A stretch of 64,000 nucleotides of DNA from Streptomyces fulvoviolaceus (GCF_000718165.1 NZ_JOEY01000024.1:233329-297328), one strand, 5' to 3'; positions 54,609-63,114 are shown, counted from the first letter of the stretch. Translations and numbers: made by a program. The notes: a model not told the origin generated them from the letters alone.

Positions 54609-56923
54609 GCTTGGCGCGCACACTCCCACTGCGGATCGAACCGGTGGAAGGCGAAGGGCTGGACAGCTGGCTCGAGGCTATGGCCTGCCGCAACAGGGCT
54701 CCGCTCACTCAGGTCGCCGAAGCCTTGGGACTGAGCGGTGTAGCCCCTCAAAATCCTCTGATGAACCCGCCATGGACCATCGCCCTGACTCCTGCGGAGT
54801 GTGCGCACCTCGCTTTGGTCACTGGTACCGATTCCGGAACGTTGCGGCGCATGACGCTGGCCCGATGGCACGGAAAGGCGCTGTTTATCGACTCACACCG
54901 TCGTCGCGTCGACCGACGGCGAATGTGGGGACGGGCATGTGGTTCCCGCTTCTGCCCTGCGTGCCTGAAGGAATCCGGCGGACGTTGGCAGCTGTCGTGG
55001 CGCTTAGCCTTCACCTTCGCGTGCACACGCCATCGCATGCTCCTGGCGGATACCTGTCCCTCGTGCGGAGAGATTCCTCGTAGCCGGGGCAACTACACCG
55101 GAACCACGCCTGTTTTAGGGGTCTGTCCCACAAAATCCAAGGATTTTCCCCTAGACCGTTGCCAACAAGACCTCTGTGAAGCAGTAGCTGTGCCGCTGGC
55201 TGTCGACAGCCCCATTCTGCTTGCGCAGCAACAGCTGACCGAACTGATCGAAAATGATCCTTTGACGACGACGGACTTCGAGGGCCTCTATGGCAGCACA
55301 TCTGTCGCTATCTCGCAGGTTCTGGCGGACCTGAGGACTTTCGCTTCACGTGTGTTGGCGCTCGCGCACGACGACGACCTCGCACGCTGGGGAGCCGACG
55401 ACCTTGTGCACCGCTGCAACGCGTATCGCCAAGCGCCACTCACCACCTACCGCGGACGCCGAGAAGCGCACACCCGAGGGGCGTGGGTGGCCCCGACCGA
55501 CGCTGCAGCAACTGGGATCGCCTTGGCAGCGGCCTTGGACGGCCTGAGTCGTACAGACCCGCAAGATGTCGTCGACCGCATCGCGTGGCTCACCGACCGG
55601 CTGGAAGCGAAAGGAGGGGGTGTCGCGCACTGTGACATTGAGAAGTGGAGCGCGGAGGCGTCCCCCGACCTTGTCGCCATGGTTCTGAGCGCCGTACACC
55701 GCAGCCAAGGACGTCGAGCTGTGCGACTGCACTACCGCACCACCACAGGACGCCCCCAGCGCCCGGCCAAGGGGCTGCAACTGCCGCTAGCCCGGGCCCA
55801 GAAGACACCGGTGAGCTTGTGGGACACCTGGACGCTGCGGCTCATGCCGAGCACCTGCCGTGGGAATCTGCGCTGGAGCACGGTCCAACAGGCTCTCGCA
55901 GTAAGCACGTTGCAGGTCGGAGCATGGATCAACCTGTCACAAGCACAGAAACTGCTCGGCAACAACCTTCCCCCGAAGACCCTGTCCCGCACGCTGGAGA
56001 CGCTGCACACACACGAGGCCGGGGTGGAAATCCTCCGTGCCCTGACTCTGTTGGCGAACCTGCTCGATCACGAAGGCTCCCCGATCAACTATGCACGACG
56101 TCGAAAAGTGTTCGGGCAGCGAGCCGAGTTCGTCACCCCAGAAGACTGGCTAGAGATCGAACGGAGGTCGGGCCGCACGTACCCGGTACCACCATCGCAC
56201 GTGCATCATGCCAACCGTTGGATCTACCAACGCCTCACCGGCAACCCTGTGCGTTTGATGCGAGTAGCACCTATCCGGAATCGGGACGACAAGCCTAAGA
56301 AGTACCCTCAGTTCACATTTGATTTGCACCCATTCGAGGTCGATGAACTTACCCGGCGCTGCCGACAGTTACTGTCCGAAGAATCGATTGTAGAACCTCT
56401 GTCATGGGAACCCGCCTTTCCGGTGGAGATGCCGGCCCCAGTAAATCTCCCAGGCGTCCTGCTCGAGAGCATCCACCATTCGAAGGTCCATGACGTCATC
56501 TTGGCCGGCGGTCTCAGTGCCTCAGCAGTCGCGAACGTGCTGAACACCAGCGCGGCACACATTCGCTGCATCATAGACAGGCACCCGCTCAGTCGACGGG
56601 AGATCTTAGAAGACCGTAATGAGAAATGGCGCCAGTTGTATCTGGCCGGTCACTCGATCAGCGATATCGGTCGGATGGTCGGAGGAAGCCACCCAGCCAT
56701 CGCCAAAGAGCTGCGGCAGATGGGGGTTGAGATTCGCTCAAGGGCGCCGAAACGGCAATATGAGCGCCTGACCCAGGAAGTCATCCACCGCTATACCCAC
56801 CTTGAGGAGTCGCTCCAGGACATCGCGGGCGCAACAGGCATGTGCCGCGCCACGGTGCGCAACATCCTGGAACGTGAGGGCGTCTCCCGGCGACCGTGCG
56901 GACGCCGTCCTCTGCAAAAGTGA
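54605..56923 (+). CDS. tniQ: TniQ/TnsD-like target-selection protein
   Basis: A 772-residue protein of the TniQ/TnsD family. A TniQ zinc region carries C112, C117, C120 (ACGSRFCPAC) and C140, H143, C151, C154 (CTRHRMLLADTCPSC). The long remainder ends in three helix-turn-helix-like segments at about 636-656, 680-703 and 737-760 (for example HSISDIGRMVGGSHPAIAKEL), typical of site-specific DNA reading in TnsD rather than the short TniQ of CRISPR-linked elements. TTA codons occur at residues 134, 171, 589 and 668. It is the last gene of the transposition operon. Confidence 0.85.
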   Translation: MSLARTLPLRIEPVEGEGLDSWLEAMACRNRAPLTQVAEALGLSGVAPQNPLMNPPWTIALTPAECAHLALVTGTDSGTLRRMTLARWHGKALFIDSHRRRVDRRRMWGRACGSRFCPACLKESGGRWQLSWRLAFTFACTRHRMLLADTCPSCGEIPRSRGNYTGTTPVLGVCPTKSKDFPLDRCQQDLCEAVAVPLAVDSPILLAQQQLTELIENDPLTTTDFEGLYGSTSVAISQVLADLRTFASRVLALAHDDDLARWGADDLVHRCNAYRQAPLTTYRGRREAHTRGAWVAPTDAAATGIALAAALDGLSRTDPQDVVDRIAWLTDRLEAKGGGVAHCDIEKWSAEASPDLVAMVLSAVHRSQGRRAVRLHYRTTTGRPQRPAKGLQLPLARAQKTPVSLWDTWTLRLMPSTCRGNLRWSTVQQALAVSTLQVGAWINLSQAQKLLGNNLPPKTLSRTLETLHTHEAGVEILRALTLLANLLDHEGSPINYARRRKVFGQRAEFVTPEDWLEIERRSGRTYPVPPSHVHHANRWIYQRLTGNPVRLMRVAPIRNRDDKPKKYPQFTFDLHPFEVDELTRRCRQLLSEESIVEPLSWEPAFPVEMPAPVNLPGVLLESIHHSKVHDVILAGGLSASAVANVLNTSAAHIRCIIDRHPLSRREILEDRNEKWRQLYLAGHSISDIGRMVGGSHPAIAKELRQMGVEIRSRAPKRQYERLTQEVIHRYTHLEESLQDIAGATGMCRATVRNILEREGVSRRPCGRRPLQK

Positions 56924-57112
56924 TTTTTCGCTCAGTCACTGCCGCCGACGCGACATGCCGCCGCGCCCAGAAAAACCTTGTGGTCCATGCGTTTTTGCGC
57001 CGCTGCAACCCCGCCTCGCCGGGGCCGCCTGGACAGGGATGTGGGCGGCGCCTTTCGACACTTCTTGCGGGACTTGAGCCGTCCGAAGCAGGGTGGTCTC
57101 TAACGCATGAGG

Positions 57113-58624
57113 TCATGTCGTTGCCAACGTGACGGGGTACGTGTCGATCCACGACAAGCCGCCGAGGTCGAGCTGGTGACGGGCGCGGGTGACGGCGACG
57201 TAGGCGAGGCGGGCGTCCGTGTCGCTGATCGGTTCTGGGATCGGGCGGCCCTTGGCGTCGTGTTGGTCGGTGTCCTTGGGCGGGGGAAAGTCGTCGGCGA
57301 TTTTGACAGCGGACCATTCGCGGCCTTTGGCCTTATGGGCGGTGGAGACGGTGACGTCGGCGTGCTCTTCGTCGGTGAGTTCGTCGACCGCGGAGAGGAT
57401 GGCGTCGGGTCCATGAGTGTCGACGAGGTCGACGAAGGGCTGGAGGTCGCCGCCGGCGGGATCGTAAGCGGCGTAGTCCTGCAGTTCGCCCCACGAAGAG
57501 AACAAGACCAGTTCTGGGTGGCTGGTACGGCGGCCTTCCTTGAGGTGGCGGGCTGCGAGCGCCAGCGCCTGCAATGTGTGTCCTCCACGGGTCAGGGCGA
57601 CGCGGTGACCTCCGGCGAGCAGGTTCATGACCTCGGTCATGGCGCCGATGTTCGTGCGGCAGAGGACCGCGTCCGGGTGGGCGATGTCGCCGACTGTGGT
57701 GGGGATGGTCTGGCTGCCGGTCAGACGGATGGGGGCATCCGCGAGTTCGAGCCAACGGTTGGCCTGCTCGGCGAGGAGAGGGCCGAAGCGGAATGATTGG
57801 GTCAGCGTGAGGTGCGTGGCGTCGAAACCGGTCATCACGTCGCGTGCACCGCGCCAGCCGTAGATGGCCTGGGCAGAGTCGCCGACCATGACGAGCTGGG
57901 CGTGATCGCGCTGCCCGGCGAAGACCTGCTCCAGGACCGGGTTCGTGTCCTGAGCTTCGTCGAGGAAGAGGAAGTCCGTGTCGATCCTCGGTTTCGTCAG
58001 GGCCCACATCTTCAGATAGTGGTCGTGTTCGAAGCGGACGATGCCGTCATCGGGGTTGTGCAGGTCGGCCCAGGCTTTGACGGCGAACGGCAGTACCTCT
58101 TCGGCGAGTTGGGCATGCTGGGCCGTTGTTCCCAGGCCGCGTAGCGGTGGTACGTGGTGTCGGGCCAGCGTGCGGTCGGCGGAGTGGCAGAAACGGGAGA
58201 CCGTGCGAAGCGCTGTGTTGGACAGCGTCCTGTGCCCGACTTCGCGGTCGCCGATCCGAATGGCCCGGGTGATGCCCAGGGCCTGGCCGATCTTCCAGCC
58301 GGGTTGGCGTGGGCTGTTCAGGCGGCGGACGTAGCGGTGGCCGACAGCGGCGTATGCCGTCGCGTGGGCGGTCTTGCACAGCACGGCACGGGGGAAGCGG
58401 GTAGAGGCGTCGGAGGCGATGTCCTTGTTGAAGGCGAGGTAGCGGCCGCGTCGCTTGGTTCCTTCGGCGAGCTGGACGAGGGTCGTGGTCTTGCCGGTGC
58501 CGGCGCCGGCTTGCAGGACAAGATGATGACCTGCGTGGAAAACGTCGGCGGCCTCGACCTGTTCATCAGTTGGAGTGGGCAACAAGGGCTCCGCGGAAGG
58601 GTTGATGAGTGGCTTGGCGTTCAC
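57113..58624 (-). CDS. UvrD/FBH1-like superfamily 1 helicase
   Basis: A 503-residue SF1 helicase, shorter than UvrD (about 720). Motif I GAGTGKTT (40-47), motif II DEAQD with D222, motif III GDSAQAIYGWRGA, motif V VSTAHKAKGREW and motif VI YVAVTRARHQL are all intact. It resembles the F-box-helicase-like branch that limits recombination in eukaryotes. GTG at 58624 has GGAG five bases upstream. It is the third gene of a leftward set (DUF6083-like, unknown, helicase) converging on tniQ and may be transposon cargo. Confidence 0.9.
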   Translation of the reverse strand: MNAKPLINPSAEPLLPTPTDEQVEAADVFHAGHHLVLQAGAGTGKTTTLVQLAEGTKRRGRYLAFNKDIASDASTRFPRAVLCKTAHATAYAAVGHRYVRRLNSPRQPGWKIGQALGITRAIRIGDREVGHRTLSNTALRTVSRFCHSADRTLARHHVPPLRGLGTTAQHAQLAEEVLPFAVKAWADLHNPDDGIVRFEHDHYLKMWALTKPRIDTDFLFLDEAQDTNPVLEQVFAGQRDHAQLVMVGDSAQAIYGWRGARDVMTGFDATHLTLTQSFRFGPLLAEQANRWLELADAPIRLTGSQTIPTTVGDIAHPDAVLCRTNIGAMTEVMNLLAGGHRVALTRGGHTLQALALAARHLKEGRRTSHPELVLFSSWGELQDYAAYDPAGGDLQPFVDLVDTHGPDAILSAVDELTDEEHADVTVSTAHKAKGREWSAVKIADDFPPPKDTDQHDAKGRPIPEPISDTDARLAYVAVTRARHQLDLGGLSWIDTYPVTLATT

Positions 58625-58655
58625 GGTGACTCCGCGGGGGAGCCTCTGCGGAGGG

Positions 58656-59144
58656 CTATCGCTTCGGTGGTTCGCGGTAGTGGCGTCGGCCGAGAAGGGC
58701 GCCGGCCGCGCACGTCAGCACTTCTTCAGGGGAGTGGTGAGCGAGTAGTCCTTCGAGTTGAGCCGTCAGATGTCGACGGCGTTGTTGTTCGTGACGGGCG
58801 ACGGCCGCGGCCACGCTGTTGCTGAGGAAGTCCTGGGGGCGTTGGCCTCGGGTGGCTGCGGCCCGGCGGATGGCGGTGCGGGCTGTGTTGCTGAGGGTGA
58901 GGTTCAGCAGGACCTGACCGTACTGGTCCGGGTAGTGGCTGGTCAGGACGTCGATGGGCAAAAGGGCGTCAAGCTGGCGGCGAAGCGCCCGCAGTGCACG
59001 GCCTGGACTCTTGGCCCGCTGCAGTGCCAGCAGCCGGGTGCGGTCGGCGTTGGCGGCCAGCCGTGCGGCGCTGTGGGCACGGCGGAGTTCGTCCATGGTG
59101 GCGGGTCGCGTCAGGACGATCTCGATCGCGTGGTGCGCTGTCAT
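58656..59144 (-). CDS. Unknown protein between the helicase and the DUF6083-like gene
   Basis: A 162-residue basic, largely helical protein (MTAHHAIEIVLTRPATMDEL; later LTLSNTARTAIRRAAATRGQRP and a Glu/Arg-rich end). No family recognised. Its ATG overlaps the stop of the upstream gene by four bases (59141-59144) and it ends 31 bases before the helicase start, so the three genes form an operon. Confidence 0.7.
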   Translation of the reverse strand: MTAHHAIEIVLTRPATMDELRRAHSAARLAANADRTRLLALQRAKSPGRALRALRRQLDALLPIDVLTSHYPDQYGQVLLNLTLSNTARTAIRRAAATRGQRPQDFLSNSVAAAVARHEQQRRRHLTAQLEGLLAHHSPEEVLTCAAGALLGRRHYREPPKR

Positions 59145-60028
59145 CTCCAGGCCTCTTTGCGGGATCGAGCGGTAGGACCGGGGCGTAGGACGCGTGTCGG
59201 CAGCCGGGTGTGGATGTGTTCGTGGTGAACGAGTGGGTCGAAGGGTTCCCAGTCGGGGACCGCCATGTCCGCGGCCGAAGGCGTTACCGAGTGCTGCGGG
59301 CAGCGCTGGGCCCGCCAGCGCAACTGCTCCGCGTACGGCAGGCCGGAAAGGTCGTACACGGCCATGACCTCGGTGGGGAGGGCGAGTTGGCCGTGCGCCC
59401 GCGTGGCGGGCACCAGGGCCCAGGTGCCGCTGGGGGCATCGGGAGTGAGCAGCGGGTTGCTGCAGCGATGGCGCCGTCGGGCCTGAGCGACGCACTGGAT
59501 CTCGTCGATGGGACGGGCGGCGAGGTAGCGGATGTAGAGGAGCTGCACGATGGGGCGGGCAGGGCGGCAGACGGTCGAAGCCGCTGCCTCGGCACCGGAG
59601 GGCGCACCGGGCGGGGTGAAGGCACCGGTGTCGAGCAGACGGCGGGTGTTGAGGGCCAGGGCGCGGCGGAGCGCGACCAGTTCGGGCATTACTGGCGAGG
59701 CGTCGCGGGCAGGGCACACCGCCGCGTGCGGCAGGCGGCACCAGCTTGTGCCGTCGGCTGCCGGATAGGCGACGCCGGAGCTGACGTGCCAGCGACAGGC
59801 GGCGGGCACGCGCGCGGTCGGCAGCTCGTGGGGATGAAGGCGGACGGGCTGACGGTCGGTCCGGTGATACCACTCGATCCGGTTGCCGCAGTCGCGGCAT
59901 CGGCCGGTCTGGCCGCAGCGCAGCAGCCGGCTGACGCCATTGGGGGCGACGCGCAGGGAGCGCCGTGGATGGCCGGCGGTGAGGCTGCCGTCCCAGCGGC
60001 GTCCGGGAGGTGGGGGTGTGGAGCGCAT
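59141..60028 (-). CDS. DUF6083-like zinc-ribbon protein
   Basis: A 295-residue protein. The N-terminal part contains a Cys-rich segment (LLRCGQTGRCRDCGNRIEWYHR) followed by RPVRLHPHELP-like and WHVSSGVAYPAADG segments with CRLPHAAVCP, a combination I associate with the Streptomyces DUF6083 family of unknown function. The ATG at 60028 is preferred; a GTG at 60052 in frame is possible. First gene of the helicase operon. Confidence 0.65.
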   Translation of the reverse strand: MRSTPPPPGRRWDGSLTAGHPRRSLRVAPNGVSRLLRCGQTGRCRDCGNRIEWYHRTDRQPVRLHPHELPTARVPAACRWHVSSGVAYPAADGTSWCRLPHAAVCPARDASPVMPELVALRRALALNTRRLLDTGAFTPPGAPSGAEAAASTVCRPARPIVQLLYIRYLAARPIDEIQCVAQARRRHRCSNPLLTPDAPSGTWALVPATRAHGQLALPTEVMAVYDLSGLPYAEQLRWRAQRCPQHSVTPSAADMAVPDWEPFDPLVHHEHIHTRLPTRVLRPGPTARSRKEAWR

Positions 60029-60188
60029 GCGGGCGAACCTGCCAGCCAACACGCCGTACCCGATGCGTCGGCGCCGTGATGTCCCTCGGCCGGCCGCATT
60101 GAGGGCGACTGACGTACGAACAGACGCTCACGCGTTCGCATCGTCGTCCCCGTTTCGGGTGGTCGACGAAGAGCGCTCCGGCGGGAGG

Positions 60189-60452
60189 TCAGTCGTTGGT
60201 CTGCCCGGGCGGCTCATGTCCGCGGCACAGGTTGGCGAAGAGCACGTCGAGTGGGGTGTTCAGCGCATGGGCGAGAGCGTGCCAGGTCTTCAGGGTGCCG
60301 ACCGTGCGGCCCTGCTCGATCTCGATGAGTGTGCGTCTCGCCAGGCCGGTGCGGGCGGCGAGCTCGTCGTACGTCCACCCCCGTGCCGCCCGCAGGCGCG
60401 CGAGCTCCAGGCGCAGCGCGTCGAGGTCCGGGTCGGGCGGCAAGATCGTCAC
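60189..60452 (-). CDS. XRE-family transcriptional regulator
   Basis: An 87-residue protein consisting almost entirely of an HTH_XRE domain (LARLRAARGWTYDELAARTG, then LARRTLIEIEQGRT). It starts with GTG at 60452. Three copies of a 17-base sequence lie just upstream and are the obvious operators, so it probably represses its own gene and the divergent gene at 60620. Confidence 0.85.
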   Translation of the reverse strand: MTILPPDPDLDALRLELARLRAARGWTYDELAARTGLARRTLIEIEQGRTVGTLKTWHALAHALNTPLDVLFANLCRGHEPPGQTND

Positions 60453-60466
60453 CCCACCATCCGACG

Positions 60467-60548
60467 GTGCAGACCCCTGCCCTGTCAGTGCAGACCTCTG
60501 CCCTATTTCTGCAGGTGGAGGTCAGAGCGGAAGGGCAGATGTCTGCAC
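60467..60548. promoter_or_regulatory. Triple operator of the XRE regulator
   Basis: Three copies of GTGCAGACNYCTGCCCT: 60467-60483 and 60488-60504 as direct repeats 21 bases apart, and 60532-60548 inverted. The core GCAGANNTCTGC is a palindrome (perfect in copies 2 and 3, one change in copy 1). Copies 2 and 3 also form a long inverted repeat. Position between divergent genes suits control of both. Confidence 0.8.
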
Positions 60549-60619
60549 TACCGTGTGCCGTCGCCCCACCCTTTGGCGGGTGTCGGCGCGAAACACGCGA
60601 TGGGAGGAGTACGGGCCTG

Positions 60620-61660
60620 ATGAGGGTGCGCACAAGGTGTCCCGCGGTGCGGCGCACCTGGATCGTGGAACTGCGTCCGCAGGCCGGCGGGCCGGTACTC
60701 GTATGCCAGCACTGCCCCCAGAACGGCAGCCCCCTCGCCGCTGCGTCCGCACGCTCGGCGGCCTTGGCTCACCTTGCCCGGCACGCTCGCTGCGATGTGC
60801 TCCCGGTACACATGCGTACCTGCCAATGCCACGAACGCGGCTGCTGCTGGCATCCCCGCCACCGCGGCTGTGCCGGCCCCATCCGGCTGCTCCTGGCCCG
60901 TGAACGAGGAGGACGGGTCTGGCGGCTCGCCGATTCCTGCACCGCCTGCGCCGCGGCCACGGATCAGTCCGCCGTCGTACCCGACACGATCCTGTCGGCG
61001 GCTACGCCGTGGCCATCCGCAGCTTCGCGCCGTAGACGCGGACGGCAGCCTCGTGGGCCGGGCGAACAGACCCGGGTGCGGGAGATGCTCAGCTATCTCG
61101 CCGCTGCCTTGCCGGCCGACACGGGAGCCGCCGCCCGGCTCGTCGCGCTGCAGTGCGCCTTGCGGATGGACGCCGCAGCGAACGTTCAACTTCCGACAGG
61201 GATCCTGCGCGGACTTCGTCTGGGCCACTGCTCAGAGCCGTGGCAGGAGCTGGAGCGGGTGCGGTGGCTGAGCAGAATCCCAGCAACGCCGGAGGGCGAC
61301 ACCGCGACAGTAGCTGCCCGGCTGTTCGACGCCGCGCTGCTCACCCAGTCCCCGGCCCGCCCCGACCGCAGGCGTGCCGCTGACTGGGTCCTGCGCGCGG
61401 CTCGACCTACCCGCGTCGCCGCAGGCGGACCGCTCCCGCAACTGGCCGCCGTATGCCTTGCGGCGTACACGCCCCACGGGGCCGGCAACGGGCTCACCGA
61501 GGCGGACCGGATGGCTCGCGACTGCGGTCTGGACCCGTCTGCTCTGCCCGACGTACTCGACCAGCTGACGACGGCAGGCCTCCTTGCGTCCTGGAACGTG
61601 TGTCCGGACTCCGGAGATCTGCGATGGACCCAAGCAGCACAGTGCGTTGGCGGCCTTTAG
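60620..61660 (+). CDS. Cys/His-rich unknown protein divergent from the XRE gene
   Basis: A 346-residue protein of unknown function. The N-terminal 100 residues contain CQHCPQNG, HLARHARCD, CQCHERGCCWHPRH and SCTACAAA, resembling zinc-binding modules; the C-terminal part is helical and may contain a winged-helix-like segment (GLDPSALPDVLDQLTTAGLL). ATG at 60620 with GGGAGGAG about 11 bases upstream; the frame is open further upstream across the operators, which is not credible coding sequence. Probably controlled by the XRE repressor. Confidence 0.68.
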   Translation: MRVRTRCPAVRRTWIVELRPQAGGPVLVCQHCPQNGSPLAAASARSAALAHLARHARCDVLPVHMRTCQCHERGCCWHPRHRGCAGPIRLLLARERGGRVWRLADSCTACAAATDQSAVVPDTILSAATPWPSAASRRRRGRQPRGPGEQTRVREMLSYLAAALPADTGAAARLVALQCALRMDAAANVQLPTGILRGLRLGHCSEPWQELERVRWLSRIPATPEGDTATVAARLFDAALLTQSPARPDRRRAADWVLRAARPTRVAAGGPLPQLAAVCLAAYTPHGAGNGLTEADRMARDCGLDPSALPDVLDQLTTAGLLASWNVCPDSGDLRWTQAAQCVGGL

Positions 61661-61688
61661 CGGCGCTCGGTAACCAGAACGTGTATCC

Positions 61689-62042
61689 CTATACGGACGC
61701 CCTGGCGGCCCGGAGTTCGGGAAATGCCTCCTCCCAGACCTCCCTGACAGCACGTCCGATGAGGGGGTACATGGTCGGCCACAGGTCCAGGAGTACATCG
61801 CGGCTGAGGAAGCGGCACAGGTCGTCGCGCATGCCTTCGGTGAGCACGGTCCGGTACAGGCTCATGCGCTGACGGGGCCGGTCCAGGTCCAAGACGCGCA
61901 GCCCTGACCAGGCCACGTGCAGGGGCAACTCGACCAGGCCGTGCTCGGGCCCGGTCAGTTCACTGAGACTGACGGGCAAGCGCCGGGCGAATCTCGCCCG
62001 GTACACCGCCGCTGTGTCGGAGTCGGGGCCGATCTCGAACAT
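61689..62042 (-). CDS. Conserved hypothetical Streptomyces protein
   Basis: A 117-residue soluble protein (MFEIGPDSDTAAVYRARFAR; VELPLHVAWSGLRVLDLDRPRQ). I recognise it as a small protein occurring in many Streptomyces accessory regions, without known function. ATG at 62042; no clear ribosome site. It converges on the Cys-rich gene with only 28 bases between them. Confidence 0.65.
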   Translation of the reverse strand: MFEIGPDSDTAAVYRARFARRLPVSLSELTGPEHGLVELPLHVAWSGLRVLDLDRPRQRMSLYRTVLTEGMRDDLCRFLSRDVLLDLWPTMYPLIGRAVREVWEEAFPELRAARASV

Positions 62043-62106
62043 GGCGTCGATTATCCCTGTAGATGTCGTCCGAATGGGACACGGCCAGGGAGTCCGCAGA
62101 CTCGTT

Positions 62107-62134
62107 CCGGCCTCAGACCTCCGGCCTCAGACCC
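62107..62134. repeat. Tandem 14-base repeat
   Basis: CCGGCCTCAGACCT is followed directly by CCGGCCTCAGACCC, in a gene-free stretch upstream of a decayed gene. Meaning unknown. Confidence 0.6.
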
Positions 62135-62276
62135 ACGCTCATACGGAGGTGCGCCCCGCTCGCACCCTGCCGTACGGGCTGGTCAGCCAGCGGAGCGAGG
62201 GCGCGAGGCGGTTGTGCCCGAACCAGGTTCGGGTGGCGAGGACCAAAGCGATCCCGCCGGGTACGAACACCGAGCG

Positions 62277-62536
62277 TCACGTCGCCGCAGCGCCCATGGA
62301 GCCGGCATCGGCGTGTACAGCATGGCTGTACAGGACGCCGCTGGCGATGTTGCCCACCATGGGAACGAGCGGGGCGAACCACAGGACCGGCAGGCCCGGC
62401 ACGTGACAGGGGCGCAGAAGAGCGTGATGGCAAGGTTTGCGCCGACGATCAGTGGTGGGGTGCCCCAGGCGCCCGGATCGCGGTTGGCGTCGGTGAAGTA
62501 GGCGACATAGCCCGTCACGTACGCCACCAGGGTCAT
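62277..62536 (-). pseudogene. Frameshifted remnant of a small membrane protein
   Basis: On the minus strand ATG at 62536 opens a hydrophobic peptide (MTLVAYVTGYVAYFTDANRD ... IVGANLAITLFCAP); near 62403 the coding likeness switches to another frame (VPGLPVLWFAPLVPMVGNIA ... ADAGSMGAAAT) and stops at 62277. Joined, the two would make an about 86-residue protein with two or three membrane helices. One insertion or deletion explains this. Family not identified. Confidence 0.5.
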
Positions 62537-62856
62537 GTGGGCGAGGGGGATCTGTCGGAAAACGTGTCTGAAATTGGTGCCCGGGTGAGCGGGTCCAGCC
62601 GGACGGGATCCCAACAGCGTTGTGGCGGCTTATCCGATGCACGGCTGTGCCACCGCCGTCAGTGCAGCGGGTGGCCTGGTAGTGGCAGGTGACTCTTGGG
62701 TGGTGAGGCCGTCTGTGCTGGTCGGGTGAGAGGGCGGGTGGGGCCCGGTTGCGGCGGTCCCTGGTGGAGCGGCGCAACCGGTCCCCACCCGCCTGTGTGT
62801 CAGGTTGTGCGGTGTCCGGCGAAGTGGGCGACGGAGTTGCTCACCCAGGCGTAGGC
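62537..62856. other. Gene-free stretch with a large hairpin
   Basis: No gene is supported in these 320 bases. They include the 21-base inverted repeat described separately at 62733-62793 and otherwise unstructured sequence leading into the degraded oxidoreductase fragment. Confidence 0.5.
62733..62793. repeat. Long imperfect hairpin
   Basis: Arms 62733-62753 and 62773-62793 pair over 21 bases with one mismatch around a 19-base loop. It lies just downstream of the degraded oxidoreductase fragment and could be its old terminator or part of a mobile element. Confidence 0.6.
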
Positions 62857-63110
62857 ATACGAGCCGGAGAAGCCGGTCTGCGCCGACAGCGCGGAGTCGC
62901 TGCCCCGGTGCACGGTGATGTCCTCGTATCTGAGGCCCAGCAGATCGGCCACGACCTGGGCGACCGTCGTCTCGTGGCCCTGCCCGAAGGCGACGCCGCC
63001 GGTGACCGCGAAGACCGTGCCGTCCTCGCCGAGCCGCACTAGGCCGCCCTCGGTGTTCCCGGCGAACGCCAGGTGCTGGTTGATCAGGCGGGCCTGCGCG
63101 AAGTTGTTGG
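62857..63110 (-). pseudogene. Fragment of a xanthine dehydrogenase-type molybdenum hydroxylase large subunit
   Basis: About 85 codons on the minus strand (NNFAQARLINQHLAFAGNTE; VFAVTGGVAFGQGHETTVAQ; DITVHRGSDSALSAQTGFSG) match the molybdopterin-binding subunit of the XDH/CoxL family, a protein of 750 or more residues. Both ends are missing: homology stops near 62857 and upstream of about 63110, where an unrelated gene fragment begins on the other strand. Confidence 0.75.
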
Positions 63111-63114
63111 TGAT

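Larger units (their letters stand above)
50171..56923 (+). mobile_element. Tn7-like transposon core (minimum extent)
   Basis: Extent given runs from a possible left end, TGTAGGTTCTC at 50171, to the end of tniQ. It contains three overlapping genes with transposase (fused TnsA-TnsB), AAA+ (TnsC) and targeting (TniQ/TnsD) functions, transcribed away from the left end. Base composition is visibly less GC-rich than the flanking genes. No matching right end or target duplication was found downstream in the window, so the real element may be larger and include the genes up to about 62 kb or beyond. Confidence 0.75.

Noticed and set aside
56924..57112. Right end of the transposon between tniQ and the helicase gene
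   Set aside because: Neither an inverted copy of TGTAGGTTCTC nor the GACCAAT motif is present, so I could not support a boundary here.
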